Under the pieces are notes generated by a model that was given only the letters and a program-made list of their open reading frames with translations, searched no databases and had not been told where the DNA came from. The position numbers and the translations under genes are program-made. Below, piece by piece: positions 63,640 through 64,000 of a stretch of 64,000 nucleotides of DNA (positions within the stretch are counted from its first letter, which is position 1; each line of letters starts with the position of its first letter). This DNA is from Clostridium sp. chh4-2 (GTDB lineage Bacteria > Bacillota > Clostridia > Lachnospirales > Lachnospiraceae), in the NCBI RefSeq assembly GCF_002899675.1, contig NZ_PKUU01000002.1:124001-188000 (forward strand), written 5' to 3'.

Positions 63640-64000
63640 ATGGCGACAAAAAAACAATTAATCCCGAGCGGCCAAGAGAAAGACTACAGTCATCCGGCAG
63701 TACAGGGAGTTCTTTACTGTAACAAGCTGTTTGAATACGAACGAAGTTATAAGGAAAAAGGACTGTCCTATGCACAGGTATACAAACGCCGCCAGAAGGG
63801 TGCAAAGCCGGTTGTGGAAGGCTTCATGCGCTGGCTAGATGGGCAGCATCCAGAAAAGGGGAGCCGCATGGATCGGGCAGTAACCTATATCCGAAATCGA
63901 AAAGATACTTTGATGACTTACCTCGAAGACGGACGCTGCAGTCTGAGTAACAACCCATCGGAGAATTCCCTCCGCCCGGTGACATTGGGCCGAAAGAACT
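63640..64000 (+). pseudogene. IS66-type transposase, C-terminal fragment, runs off the window
   Basis: From the ATG at 63640 the frame stays open to the end (120 codons). It reads PAVQGVLYCNKLFEYERSYK, YKRRQKGAKPVVEGFMRWLD, and CSLSNNPSENSLRPVTLGRK, which is the C-terminal third of IS66 TnpC including the glutamate of the DDE triad. The roughly 300 residues that normally precede it are missing; the KilA-N gene ends only 25 bases upstream. GGGGAGG lies before the ATG, so the fragment might be translated. It is a 5'-truncated remnant. Confidence 0.8.

Noticed and set aside
1..64000. CRISPR arrays, tRNA and rRNA genes
   Set aside because: No regularly spaced repeat array and no recognisable tRNA or rRNA sequence was seen on reading; a tRNAscan or CRISPR finder run could still detect something I missed.

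Overview
The window is a typical Firmicutes chromosome segment, most likely from a gut Lachnospiraceae (Clostridium cluster XIVa) species. Strong AGGAGG-type ribosome binding sites, frequent GTG and TTG starts, a TfoX C-terminal-domain protein, a YjdF gene with its RNA leader, a mannose-family PTS, SdpI- and YitT-type membrane proteins and the lack of any outer-membrane genes all point this way. The genus cannot be fixed from the sequence alone. No rRNA, tRNA or CRISPR array was seen.

Layout. 1-3.7 kb: the end of a nucleoside/BMP-type ABC importer operon. 3.8-5.8 kb: a secreted cell-wall-binding protein and a MerR regulator. 6.0-10.5 kb: uvrA and guaA. 10.7-14.6 kb: an AT-rich foreign island with a decayed RepA-like ATPase, a restriction-modification gene pair and about 1 kb of non-coding debris. 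14.6-24.6 kb: a LacI-controlled catabolic locus (amidohydrolase, five-gene oligopeptide-type ABC importer, unusual glycosyl-hydrolase-like protein, LacI regulator) with a matching operator at the first promoter. 25-27 kb: an unrecognised protein, a broken small membrane protein and an ADP-ribosylglycohydrolase. 27.2-33.4 kb: a LysR regulator divergent from a mannose-family PTS followed by a cytosolic ceramidase-fold hydrolase and an esterase lipoprotein. 33.5-36.8 kb: KptA, two GNAT proteins and an XRE regulator. 36.9-39.1 kb: LysR plus a split chromate-type transporter. 39.2-42.6 kb: a two-gene FRG-domain plus AIPR-family cassette, the best candidate for an undescribed defence system. 42.7-49.4 kb: housekeeping and regulatory genes (MBL hydrolase, NudC, AraC, a squalene-cyclase-fold protein, an ECF sigma/anti-sigma pair, TfoX-C, yjdF RNA with YjdF, deaminase). 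49.4-56.2 kb: a possible small RNA, a Smr-less MutS2, LysR/YfcC/M20 amidohydrolase and YitT. 56.2-60.7 kb: cold-shock protein, CarD, DbpA-type helicase, SdpI and a MATE pump. 60.8-64 kb: a 279-bp palindromic repeat, a second GMP synthase with a gutted glutaminase domain, a KilA-N protein and an IS66 transposase fragment running off the end.

How parts work together. The catabolic loci at 14.6-24.6 kb and 28-33.4 kb each pair import with intracellular hydrolases and a dedicated regulator. Two minus-strand genes (cold-shock protein, MATE pump) have well-formed promoters followed by terminator-like hairpins in their leaders, suggesting control by premature termination. Gene starts given here were often moved from the longest open frame to the codon best placed behind a Shine-Dalgarno sequence.
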